A stretch of DNA of 8,860 nt from Bacteroides sp. CAG:443 (GCA_000432735.1 FR887811.1:54101-62960), one strand, 5' to 3'. Counted from the stretch's first letter, positions 1 to 7,615 are shown. Notes: generated by a model from the letters alone, not told the origin. A program made the numbers and translations.

Positions 1-2117
1 CTGCTTCAGCAGGAATCATACACGCTCAACATGTATTCAATCTTCCTACAGCTAGTGAGGAACAGCGGCTGGATGACTTAATTGCTCAAATGACCCTCGA
101 TGAGAAAGTCGATGCCTTAGGAAACAATACCCAGGTTCCTCGGCTCGGCATACAAGGTTCAGGCAGTGTAGAAGGATTGCATGGAGTGGTTTTAGGAGGA
201 CCTACCTATGGAGAAAGACTCAACACACCAACGACGGTCTTTCCACAATCCTACGGACTGGGAGAGACATGGGATACCGACCTGCTGTATCGCGTAGCCA
301 CTTACATCAGCATAGAGAACCGTTATCTTTTTCAAAATGCCAATTACCGGAAAAGCGGTCTGGTCATGTGGACTCCCAATGTGGATTTAGGTCGAGATCC
401 TCGCTGGGGACGAACGGAAGAATGCTACGGTGAAGACGCCTTTCTCACATCAAGACTTGCTGTAGCTTTTATCAAAGGTATTCAGGGAGATCATCCTAAA
501 TACTGGAGAAATGCTGCACTAATGAAACATTTCTTGTCGAACAGCAATGAATACGGGCGCTCATCCTCATCGTCCAACTATTCCGATAAGTTATTCCGCG
601 AATATTATTCCTATCCTTTCTATAAAGGAGTGACCGAGGGAGGATCACAAGCGCTAATGACGGCCTACAATGCATACAACGGCATTCCCTGTATCATGCA
701 TCCCGTACTGCGTGATGTCGTGATGAAAGAATGGGGACTGAATGGTACCTTGATAACCGACGGCGGAGCTTTCCGCCTCTTGCTGAGCGATCACAAACGT
801 TTCGACAACGACCGTGCTGAAGCTGCTGCCGCATGTATCAAAGCCGGCATTACCAAATTTCTGGATGACTACAAAGATGCGGTATACGACGCGTTACGCC
901 GAAAGCTGATCAGTGAAGAAGATATTGAAAAAGCCATCCGGGGCAATCTCAGGATTTCTCTCAAACTGGGCTTGCTGGATGATGCAGCCGACAATCCTTA
1001 TGCAGCTATCGGTGTGACTGATACCGTTGCCCCATGGAGTAAACCGGAAACCAAAGAACTTGTACGTGAAGCAACACGCAAATCGGTTGTCCTGCTTAAA
1101 AACAATAACCACCTGCTCCCGCTCGACAAGCAGAAAATAAAAAAGATTGCCGTCATCGGTCAACGGGCTACCGAGGTTTTACAGGACTGGTATTCTGGCA
1201 AGCCTTTCTATACAGTAAACGTACTCGATGCCATCCGGGAAGAAGCCGGAAATGATATTGAAGTACGTTATGTAGCGATCAATCGAATGGACAGTGCCCG
1301 TACCGTTGCCGCATGGGCCGATGTGGCTATCGTGTGTGTCGGCAATCATCCTACCTGCAATGCCGGCTGGGAACAAGCCCCTGTGGTAAGTGAAGGAAAA
1401 GAAGCCGTAGACCGACAGTCCATCCAGTTGGATCAGGAAGATTTGCTCTTGCAAGTAGCTCAGGCCAATCCTAATACCATCGGAGTGCTGATCAGCAGCT
1501 TCCCATATGCCATCAACCGTGCCAACCAACGGGTTCCGGCCCTGCTTCATCTTACGCAATGTAGTGAAGAATTGGGACATGCTGTCAGCGATGTGCTCTT
1601 CGGACATTATAATCCGGCAGGCAGACTAACTCAAACTTGGGTAAAAGATATCACCGACCTGCCACACATGATGGATTATGACATCACTCACGGACGCACT
1701 TATATGTATTTCAAAGGACAGCCACTCTATCCTTTCGGCTATGGATTAAGTTATACCACATTCAATTATTCACAAATAACAGTCAACGACCGTTCCATTG
1801 AACAAGGAGATACTCTAAAAGTCAGCTTCGACCTGAAGAATACCGGCAACTGGGACGGCGATGAAGTGGTACAGCTTTACGTATCAGCACGTATACGTTC
1901 AGAACAAGATCCTGTCAAACAATTGAAAGCTTTCCGCCGCGTTCCGACCCGTAAAGGAGAAACACAGAAAGTAGAATTGGAAGTTCCCTACACCGAACTG
2001 CAAATCTGGGATGAGAAACAACATAAGTTCATCCTTCCCGACAGAGATATGGTACTGGAAATAGGTACTTCCTCCTCAGATATACGCTTACGGACCTCAT
2101 TCCGCACCAAAGAATAA
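1..2117 (+). CDS. GH3 beta-glycosidase (beta-glucosidase/beta-xylosidase type), 5'-partial
   Basis: The reading frame is open from nt 3 to the TAA at 2115-2117, giving 704 visible residues. The ATG at 90 is internal: the codons before it read ASAGIIHAQHVFNLPTAS, the tail of an export signal with likely cleavage after HA, so only the first codons are missing. The protein hydrolyses terminal beta-glycosides, probably in the periplasm. Visible GH3 features, in order: the N-terminal MTLDEKV motif; barrel motifs WTPNVDLGRDPRWGR and KHF; the nucleophile Asp in LITDGGAF (codon 759-761); the second alpha/beta domain, starting near KSVVLLKNNNHLLPL, with candidate acid/base Glu in SEGKEAVDR (codons 1392 or 1401); PFGYGLSYT; and a C-terminal fibronectin-III-like domain (DLKNTG to the end). 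Gly after the nucleophile, instead of the Trp seen in the other GH3 here, places it in a different subgroup. The family is certain; glucose versus xylose specificity cannot be settled. It ends an upstream operon, followed by a terminator. Confidence 0.93.
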   Translation, partial: ASAGIIHAQHVFNLPTASEEQRLDDLIAQMTLDEKVDALGNNTQVPRLGIQGSGSVEGLHGVVLGGPTYGERLNTPTTVFPQSYGLGETWDTDLLYRVATYISIENRYLFQNANYRKSGLVMWTPNVDLGRDPRWGRTEECYGEDAFLTSRLAVAFIKGIQGDHPKYWRNAALMKHFLSNSNEYGRSSSSSNYSDKLFREYYSYPFYKGVTEGGSQALMTAYNAYNGIPCIMHPVLRDVVMKEWGLNGTLITDGGAFRLLLSDHKRFDNDRAEAAAACIKAGITKFLDDYKDAVYDALRRKLISEEDIEKAIRGNLRISLKLGLLDDAADNPYAAIGVTDTVAPWSKPETKELVREATRKSVVLLKNNNHLLPLDKQKIKKIAVIGQRATEVLQDWYSGKPFYTVNVLDAIREEAGNDIEVRYVAINRMDSARTVAAWADVAIVCVGNHPTCNAGWEQAPVVSEGKEAVDRQSIQLDQEDLLLQVAQANPNTIGVLISSFPYAINRANQRVPALLHLTQCSEELGHAVSDVLFGHYNPAGRLTQTWVKDITDLPHMMDYDITHGRTYMYFKGQPLYPFGYGLSYTTFNYSQITVNDRSIEQGDTLKVSFDLKNTGNWDGDEVVQLYVSARIRSEQDPVKQLKAFRRVPTRKGETQKVELEVPYTELQIWDEKQHKFILPDRDMVLEIGTSSSDIRLRTSFRTKE

Positions 2118-2134
2118 AAACAAAAGACATCTTC

Positions 2135-2193
2135 AAAATGAAAGTGCATCCCAACGTTGGTACAACCGACCTTTAAGGATGCACTTTTATTTT
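2135..2193. terminator. Long-stem hairpin terminator, probably bidirectional
   Basis: The arms AAAATGAAAGTGCATCC (2135-2151) and GGATGCACTTTTATTTT (2177-2193) pair over 17 positions with a single G-T (G-U) mismatch, around a 25-nt loop. The A/T-rich outer part of the stem supplies a T-rich tail on either strand. It lies 17 nt after the GH3 stop on the + strand and downstream of the GH2 remnant on the - strand, so it can insulate the two convergent units. The loop starts inside a 10-bp palindrome, CCAACGTTGG (2151-2160). Confidence 0.8.
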
Positions 2194-2202
2194 ATTCATA
2201 AC

Positions 2203-2228
2203 ACTGGGAAATAATACATCATCCCAGT
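2203..2228. repeat. 7-bp inverted repeat, possible second terminator hairpin
   Basis: ACTGGGA (2203-2209) and TCCCAGT (2222-2228) are perfect complements around a 12-nt A/T-rich loop. The repeat lies between the end of the GH2 remnant and the long-stem terminator. It lacks a clean T-run on either side, so it may be a fold in the - strand 3' untranslated region rather than a terminator itself. The remaining bases of 2118-2265 show nothing else convincing apart from a small GGAC/GTCC hairpin near 2241-2252. Confidence 0.4.
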
Positions 2229-2265
2229 AGAAAGAATAAACGGACTTCAGTCCAGAACTTCTTTA

Positions 2266-2729
2266 TTATCTCATACAAAATCTATTCTTCCACGTAACCA
2301 CACACACTTCATCGGGACTACACTTTCCCATGCTCCTTCCATTGACAAATAATTCGGCTTCTCCGCAATTGCTGAATGCCTGAATCTCCGTCAGTGAATC
2401 CGTCCGGTTCCGACAACGTTTGGAAGCAATATACAGTACCTTCTCCTTCCTGTTCCAGTTAGCTTTATAAAAATAGAAAGCATCCTTCCTGATACGCCGG
2501 TCATACGTTACCAGCCCTTTATCATTTCGCCCAAAAGTAGTTCCCTCCCGACGTCCAGCCGCCGAGAAATCGAACATGCACCAAACGAACTTACACCACA
2601 AAAACGGTCGGGCTCCTTGTTAAAAAACCACCCTCTGTCCAAAGACTCCACTTTCATTGCAGCCGATTTCATTGCAACCGCACCCCACAATAGCAGCAAT
2701 ATGCTCCATCTAACCTTCCATCTGTTCAT
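2266..2729 (-). pseudogene. GH2 beta-galactosidase remnant: large internal deletion, frameshift and lost C-terminus
   Basis: Reading leftward from the ATG at 2729, the first about 41 codons look like an authentic exported GH2: a signal peptide (MNRWKVRWSILLLLWGAVA, likely cut after KSAA) and a mature start VESLDRGWFFNKEPD. Around 2605-2612 the frame then turns to nonsense, stopping at 2508. At the same point another frame opens with RPFLWCKFVWCMFDFSAAGR, followed by GRNDKGLVTYDRRIRKDAFYFYKANW. In GH2 beta-galactosidases these motifs lie at the end of the catalytic barrel. After them come part of the following beta-sandwich (AFSNCGEAELFVNGRSMG) and an abrupt end at WKN. The sugar-binding domain, the immunoglobulin-like domain and most of the barrel, with both catalytic Glu residues, are missing, so no activity is expected. 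The junction shifts the frame, so the two parts cannot be one protein. I infer a single deletion of several hundred codons plus 3' loss. The gene is convergent with the first GH3 and divergent from GH43. Confidence 0.88.
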
Positions 2730-2797
2730 GTTCTCATTTTATTAGTTTCAGTTTTTAATCATATTCTTAATAGCTGTTCTATCGGCTCCCTTCTCAA

Positions 2798-2805
2798 CAA
2801 AGATA
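2798..2805 (-). promoter_or_regulatory. Bacteroides-type -7 box upstream of the GH2 remnant
   Basis: On the - strand the box reads TATCTTTG, an exact match to the Bacteroides consensus TAnnTTTG, about 70 nt before the GH2 start codon. A TTTG lies further upstream (2830-2833), but the spacer is 24 nt rather than the usual 19-21, so the -33 element is weak. The dead gene therefore seems to keep its promoter. A short inverted repeat, GATAG-TTTTT-CTATC (2802-2816), overlaps it. Confidence 0.5.
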
Positions 2806-2854
2806 GTTTTTCTATCAACGGAAACATATCAAACGCCCCCAAAGTAAACAAATG

Positions 2855-2884
2855 AAACATTTGAATACCCTATTTAAAACATTT
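2855..2884 (+). repeat. Tandem AAACATTT direct repeats, possible activator site
   Basis: AAACATTT occurs at 2855-2862 and 2877-2884, 22 bp apart and so close to two helical turns. A related AAACATAT lies at 2822-2829, 33 bp further upstream. All sit about 50-125 bp before the predicted GH43 transcription start, where an activator would bind. Direct repeats on one DNA face suit an AraC-type DNA-binding domain such as that of hybrid two-component regulators that control PULs. The region is A/T-rich, so chance recurrence is possible. Confidence 0.3.
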
Positions 2885-2933
2885 CAACTCGTGCAAGAAT
2901 ACAAAATAACCGACAAAAAACATCAAAATCATA

Positions 2934-2941
2934 TATCTTTG
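2934..2941 (+). promoter_or_regulatory. Bacteroides-type -7 box for the GH43 operon
   Basis: TATCTTTG matches the Bacteroides -7 consensus TAnnTTTG exactly. It predicts a transcript start near 2945-2948 and a leader of about 45 nt before the GH43 ATG at 2991. No TTTG is visible at the -33 position (about 2906-2914), which suggests dependence on an activator. This box would drive GH43, SGNH-GH95 and the second GH3 as one operon, since no terminator is seen between them. Confidence 0.6.
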
Positions 2942-2946
2942 TATTC

Positions 2947-2966
2947 GAAGTCGGGTAAACGACTTC
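2947..2966 (+). promoter_or_regulatory. Perfect 7-bp hairpin/palindrome at the start of the GH43 leader
   Basis: GAAGTCG (2947-2953), loop GGTAAA, and CGACTTC (2960-2966) form a perfect stem. It lies 5 nt after the -7 box, at or just after the predicted transcript start. As RNA it would cap the 5' end and could protect the message. As DNA the palindrome could be an operator. The rest of the leader (2967-2990) is A/T-rich with no Shine-Dalgarno sequence, as is usual in Bacteroidetes. Confidence 0.5.
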
Positions 2967-2990
2967 CAAACTTTTTAACTTTAATAAATT

Positions 2991-4553
2991 ATGCGAAACA
3001 TTGGTATCTTACTTTGCGCCTTAGCTTGTTCTATATGCGAAACATTTGCTCAGGGCTACAAGAATCCGGTCATTCCCGGATTTCATCCCGACCCCAGCGT
3101 ATGCAAGGCTGGCGATGACTATTATTTGGTAAACAGCAGTTTTCAATATTTCCCTGGTGTTCCTCTTTTCCATAGCAAAGATTTGGTGAACTGGGAACAG
3201 ATAGGCAATTGTCTGACACGGGAGTCTCAATTAAACCTGAAAGGTGCCAACGGGGGAAGCGGTATCTTTGCTCCTACCATCCGTTACAACGACGGAGTGT
3301 TTTATATGATTACAACCAACATATCAGGGAAAGGTAACTTCTTAGTTCATACAACCGATCCCAAAGGAGAATGGTCGGAACCTGTATGGCTGGAACAAGG
3401 AGGCATCGACCCGTCCTTATACTTCGAAAACGGCAAATGCTACATGGTCAGCAACCCCGACGGTTATATCAATCTGTGCGAAATAGACCCGATGACCGGA
3501 AAGCAGTTGACCCCATCCAAAAAGATATGGAACGGAACTGGTGGACGTTTCCCCGAAGGGCCGCATCTCTATAAGAAAGACGGATGGTACTACCTGCTCA
3601 TTTCGGAAGGAGGAACGGAAATAGCACATAGCATCACCATCGCACGCAGCCGCTACATCGACGGACCTTATCTGGGTAATCCAGCCAATCCGATTCTGAC
3701 ACATGCCTGTCAGGCAGCAGAAAACAATCCGATTCAAGGTACAGGTCATGCCGATCTGGTAGAAGGTACCGACGGTTCATGGTGGATGGTTTGTCTGGCC
3801 TTCCGCATCATGCCGGGAAATCATCATACCTTAGGACGTGAAACTTTCCTGGCACCTGTACGCTGGGATGAAAACGCATGGCCGGTTGTCAACGGAAACG
3901 GCGTCATCCAACTGGACATGAATGTTCCGACGCTTCCACTTCAGGCTGCGAAAGAAAAGCCCGAAACCATCACTTTCGAGAACAAAAAGTTATCTCCCGA
4001 ATGGATGTACCTGCAAAATCCCGACATGCAGAACTATGAATTCAAAAACGGTAATCTCCGTCTGAAAGCAACACCTGTTTCGTTGAACGACCAAAAGAGT
4101 CCGACTTTTGTCGCTATCCGGCAGGAACATTTCAACATGGAAGCTGCAACTTCGCTGAAACTGAAAGACGCGCAAGCAAACGATGAGGCCGGTATCAGCG
4201 TATACATGGAATATCACTCACACTACGACCTGTTTGTACGTCAGAACAAAGACAAAAGCCAGTCGGTCGTTCTCCGCTATAAACTGGGTGAACTGAATCA
4301 CATCGAAAAAGAACTACCACTCAGCGGCAAAGGAAACGTCGAACTGCAAGTAAAATCGGATATTAATTTCTATTACTTCGGTTACACGGAGAACGGTACG
4401 TACCACGAATTAGGGAAAATGAACACACGCTACCTGAGCAGCGAAACAGCAGGAGGGTTTACCGGCGTCGTGCTTGGATTGTATGCCGTATCAGCTTCCA
4501 GCCAGTCGAAAGCATACGCCGACTTCCAATACATGAAATATAAAGGAAAATAA
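2991..4553 (+). CDS. Exported GH43 alpha-L-arabinofuranosidase/beta-xylosidase with C-terminal beta-sandwich
   Basis: The 520-residue product starts with a signal peptide (MRNIGILLCALACSICETFA, cut before Q21), which supports the ATG at 2991. Residues about 22-315 form a five-bladed propeller with the three GH43 catalytic acids: base Asp34 in PGFHPDPS, modulator Asp140 in GGIDPS, and acid Glu189 in FPEGPHLY. His253 in GTGHADLV is the usual metal-binding His. Residues about 330-520 match the GH43 C-terminal beta-sandwich that often contributes to the active site (GFTGVVLGLYA near the end). Such enzymes remove arabinofuranose or xylose from plant glycans by inversion. Family and activity class are clear; arabinofuranosidase is my preferred guess because of the fucosidase and beta-glucosidase neighbours, as in xyloglucan loci. 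It is the first gene of the rightward operon and no residue appears damaged. Confidence 0.93.
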   Translation: MRNIGILLCALACSICETFAQGYKNPVIPGFHPDPSVCKAGDDYYLVNSSFQYFPGVPLFHSKDLVNWEQIGNCLTRESQLNLKGANGGSGIFAPTIRYNDGVFYMITTNISGKGNFLVHTTDPKGEWSEPVWLEQGGIDPSLYFENGKCYMVSNPDGYINLCEIDPMTGKQLTPSKKIWNGTGGRFPEGPHLYKKDGWYYLLISEGGTEIAHSITIARSRYIDGPYLGNPANPILTHACQAAENNPIQGTGHADLVEGTDGSWWMVCLAFRIMPGNHHTLGRETFLAPVRWDENAWPVVNGNGVIQLDMNVPTLPLQAAKEKPETITFENKKLSPEWMYLQNPDMQNYEFKNGNLRLKATPVSLNDQKSPTFVAIRQEHFNMEAATSLKLKDAQANDEAGISVYMEYHSHYDLFVRQNKDKSQSVVLRYKLGELNHIEKELPLSGKGNVELQVKSDINFYYFGYTENGTYHELGKMNTRYLSSETAGGFTGVVLGLYAVSASSQSKAYADFQYMKYKGK

Positions 4554-4555
4554 AC

Positions 4556-7500
4556 ATGAGCAAACGATACACATCCATTATAATAAGCATCTTCTTGCTT
4601 CTTTTCACTCTGCAAGCACAAGCACAACAAAAGATAAAAATAGCCTGTGTAGGCAACAGCATCACCGAAGGATTCCTGCTACAGAACCCCTCGGAAGAAA
4701 GCTATCCGGCTGTGCTTCAAAAATTATTAGGTGATAAGTATGAAGTAGGAAACTTTGGAGTGACAGCTCATACATTGAGTATGAAAGGAGATTTGCCGTA
4801 CATGAAGACCCAACGTTTTCAGGAAGCACTGGATTTCCTGCCCGACATCGTCACCATCAAGCTCGGTACCAACGACTCCAAGCCGCAGAACTGGCAGCAT
4901 CATGCATCGTTCAAGGAGGACTTAAACCTGCTGATAGACAAATTTCAGGCACTTGCCTCACATCCTCGTATTTATCTCTGCCTGCCTATTCCCTCCAACC
5001 ACAAGGAATGGGGCATCAACGACAGTATTATCGTACATGGCATTATTCCCTATATTCAGGAGGTTGCTGCCGAAAGAAACTTGCCGGTCATCGACCTGCA
5101 TACAGCGATGCGTCCCTATTATCCGCAACTTTATGTCGATGGCGTACATCCCGATAAATATGGAGCAGCCATTATTGCTGAAACCTTGTACAAATATCTT
5201 ACCGGAGAAGAAGCTTATCCGGCCCCGGGACGCAGCGACCAGACCTTATGGTACGACGAACCTGCCGCTCAGTGGGAAGAAACGCTTCCGTTAGGCAACG
5301 GTAGACTGGGGATGATGCCCGACGGAGCTATCGGCAAAGAGCATATCGTCTTGAATGAAATCAGCATGTGGAGCGGATCGGAAGCAAATTACCTGAATCC
5401 CGATGCCTCCAAAAGTCTGCCCGAAATCCGCCGGCTGCTGTTCGAAGGAAAGAACAAAGAGGCACAAGAACTGATGTATACCAGTTTCGTGCCCAAGAAA
5501 CCGGAAAAAGGAGGAACGTACGGCACCTTTCAGATGCTGGCAGACCTATACTTAGAACACCAATACGGAACCCATGCAAAAGATACGGTTTCTCATTACC
5601 GCCGCTGGCTGGATTTGAGCAAAGGCATAGCCTATACAACTTTCTCCCGCGGAACGGTGCGTTATGTACGCGAATATGTGGTTTCACGCGATAAGGATGT
5701 CATCCTGATACACCTGAAAGCAGATGTTCCCGGCTCCATCCATTTCAAGATGAACTTGAGCCGACCAGAAAGAGGCAACGTACGCAAACTGACAGAAGGG
5801 AAACTGGAACTATCCGGTTGTCTGGACAGTGGTTCCTCGCAAGCCGGTGTCCGCTATGCTGCCATTGCCGGAGTAACATGCAAAGGCAAACAGGTACAGC
5901 AGTCCACCGATGAGCAGTCTATCGACATACAGCATGCAGACGAAGCATGGATCGTGGTATCGGCAAAGACCTCGTATCTGGCTGGAGAAATCTACACAAC
6001 AGAAGCCGACCGTCTGCTCAACGAAGCATTGGAAAGCAATCTCTCCGACGCTGTAGCGGAAGCAGTCAGCAGCTATCAGGCTTTATTCAACCGTGCCGGT
6101 ATCTGCCTGCCCGAGAACGAAGCCGTTTCACAACTTACCACCGACCAGAGAATTGAAAAATTCCAGCAGCAGGACGACCCCTCACTGGCTGCTCTTTACT
6201 ATAACTACGGACGCTACCTGCTGATAAGCAGTACACGCCCGGGAAGCTTACCTCCTAACTTGCAGGGACTTTGGGCCAATGAACCGATAACTCCTTGGAA
6301 CGGAGATTATCATACCAACATCAATGTACAAATGAATCACTGGCCCGTGGAGCAAGCCAACTTATCGGAACTGTGCATGCCATTGGTCGATCTGGTCAAA
6401 CGGCTGGTTGTCAGCGGAGAAGAAAGTGCAAAAGCTTTCTACGGCCCGCAAGCCAAAGGCTGGGTTCTGCACATGACGACCAATGTGTGGGGTTATACCG
6501 CACCGGGAGAACATCCGTCATGGGGAGCAACAAATACCGGAGGAGCATGGCTCTGCGCACACTTGTGGGAACATTATCTTTTTAGCGGTGACCAAAAATA
6601 TCTGGCAGATATTTATCCCATCATGAAAGGTGCCTCCGAATTTTTCTACTCGACTATGGTAAAAGAGCCCAAACACGGCTGGCTGGTCACAGCTCCGACC
6701 TCTTCGCCCGAGAACGCTTTCTACTTGCCCGGCAAAGATCGTACACCCATCAGCGTTTGTATGGGGCCGACAATGGACATCCAACTCGTACGCGAACTTT
6801 ATACCAACGTGATAGAAGCTTCACACATCCTGCATACCGATACAGCTTATGCCGAGGCCTTGCAAGAAGCTATCCGGCTATTGCCTCCTCATCAGATCAG
6901 TAAAAAGGGATACCTGATGGAGTGGCTGGAGGATTATGAGGAAACCGACATCCATCACCGCCATGTATCTCATTTATATGGTCTGCATCCGGGTAATCAG
7001 ATTTCGGTTCTTAAAACGCCCGAACTGGCAGAAGCCTGCCGGAAGACCCTGAACCGACGTGGAGATGAAGGTACGGGATGGAGCCGTGCATGGAAGATCA
7101 ACTTCTGGGCTCGACTGGGTGACGGAAATCGTGCGTACAAGTTATTCCGCAGCCTGCTTTATCCGGCATATACAGCTCAAAATCCAACCCAGCACGGCAG
7201 CGGTACGTTCCCCAATCTCTTCTGCTCACATCCGCCTTTTCAGATGGACGGCAACTGGGGAGGTACATCGGGAATCAACGAAATGCTGTTGCAAAGTCAG
7301 GATGGCTTCATCCACTTGCTCCCGGCCCTCCCCGACTCCTGGAAAAACGGTAATTTTTACGGACTGAAAGTAAGAGGTGATGCCACGGTAGACCTCGTAT
7401 GGAAAGATGGAAAACCCGTACAGGCAACCATCACCGGAGGATGGCAAAGCGACCTGAAGTTGAAATGCCCTAAAGGTGTCAAAAAGGTACTTCTCAACGG

Positions 7501-7576
7501 TATACCTTGTCAAGCAGACGAATTCATCTCGTTCCATGTAAAGCAGGGAGAACAAGTCACATTTTTATTTGAATAA
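4556..7576 (+). CDS. SGNH esterase fused to GH95 alpha-L-fucosidase-type hydrolase, exported
   Basis: This 1006-residue two-enzyme protein has a signal peptide (to about A23, LQAQA before QQKIK). Residues 26-220 are an SGNH/GDSL esterase: block I GNSITEG with nucleophile Ser35, Gly68 of block II, GTND with Asn106, and DGVHPDKYG giving Asp195 and His198. Residues 230-1006 are a full-length GH95: the N-terminal beta-domain from LWYDEPAAQWEETLPLGNGRLG, an alpha/alpha barrel from about 505, then a C-terminal beta-domain. By analogy with Bifidobacterium AfcA, Asn588 and Asn590 (HTNINVQ) activate the water, Glu719 (SSPEN) is the acid and Asp898 (QMDGNWGG) assists. It probably removes an acetyl group and an alpha-1,2-fucose (or L-galactose, known for some GH95) from the same side chain. 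It starts 2 nt after the GH43 stop, with AAAGGA inside the end of GH43 as a possible ribosome site, so translation is probably coupled. The esterase substrate is inferred. Confidence 0.93.
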   Translation: MSKRYTSIIISIFLLLFTLQAQAQQKIKIACVGNSITEGFLLQNPSEESYPAVLQKLLGDKYEVGNFGVTAHTLSMKGDLPYMKTQRFQEALDFLPDIVTIKLGTNDSKPQNWQHHASFKEDLNLLIDKFQALASHPRIYLCLPIPSNHKEWGINDSIIVHGIIPYIQEVAAERNLPVIDLHTAMRPYYPQLYVDGVHPDKYGAAIIAETLYKYLTGEEAYPAPGRSDQTLWYDEPAAQWEETLPLGNGRLGMMPDGAIGKEHIVLNEISMWSGSEANYLNPDASKSLPEIRRLLFEGKNKEAQELMYTSFVPKKPEKGGTYGTFQMLADLYLEHQYGTHAKDTVSHYRRWLDLSKGIAYTTFSRGTVRYVREYVVSRDKDVILIHLKADVPGSIHFKMNLSRPERGNVRKLTEGKLELSGCLDSGSSQAGVRYAAIAGVTCKGKQVQQSTDEQSIDIQHADEAWIVVSAKTSYLAGEIYTTEADRLLNEALESNLSDAVAEAVSSYQALFNRAGICLPENEAVSQLTTDQRIEKFQQQDDPSLAALYYNYGRYLLISSTRPGSLPPNLQGLWANEPITPWNGDYHTNINVQMNHWPVEQANLSELCMPLVDLVKRLVVSGEESAKAFYGPQAKGWVLHMTTNVWGYTAPGEHPSWGATNTGGAWLCAHLWEHYLFSGDQKYLADIYPIMKGASEFFYSTMVKEPKHGWLVTAPTSSPENAFYLPGKDRTPISVCMGPTMDIQLVRELYTNVIEASHILHTDTAYAEALQEAIRLLPPHQISKKGYLMEWLEDYEETDIHHRHVSHLYGLHPGNQISVLKTPELAEACRKTLNRRGDEGTGWSRAWKINFWARLGDGNRAYKLFRSLLYPAYTAQNPTQHGSGTFPNLFCSHPPFQMDGNWGGTSGINEMLLQSQDGFIHLLPALPDSWKNGNFYGLKVRGDATVDLVWKDGKPVQATITGGWQSDLKLKCPKGVKKVLLNGIPCQADEFISFHVKQGEQVTFLFE

Positions 7577-7615
7577 CGAAGAAAGAATTTACAATAATTT
7601 TAAATAGAATCATCC

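Noticed and set aside
1179..1607. 142-codon - strand frame, and a neighbour at 894-1163.
   Set aside because: Both are antisense to the first GH3, which has continuous family motifs over this stretch.
2266..2601. A stand-alone 111-residue gene on the - strand.
   Set aside because: It would need a TTG start in the middle of a GH2 barrel motif. The matching signal peptide just upstream in another frame shows it is a pseudogene fragment.
2560..2650. An insertion-sequence scar or att site at the GH2 deletion junction.
   Set aside because: No terminal inverted repeats, target duplication or transposase sequence is visible; simple deletion explains the junction.
2852..3118. 88-codon + strand frame starting in the intergenic region.
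   Set aside because: It runs through the promoter box and hairpin and overlaps the GH43 start in another frame. The composition is not protein-like and no family is recognised.
5361..5694. Frames of about 108 codons on both strands inside the GH95 part.
   Set aside because: They are shadows; the main frame keeps GH95 motifs without interruption.
7577..7615. Possible promoter or terminator between GH95 and the second GH3.
   Set aside because: The 39-nt gap is A/T-rich but has no TAnnTTTG box and no stem, so the genes are most simply read as one operon.
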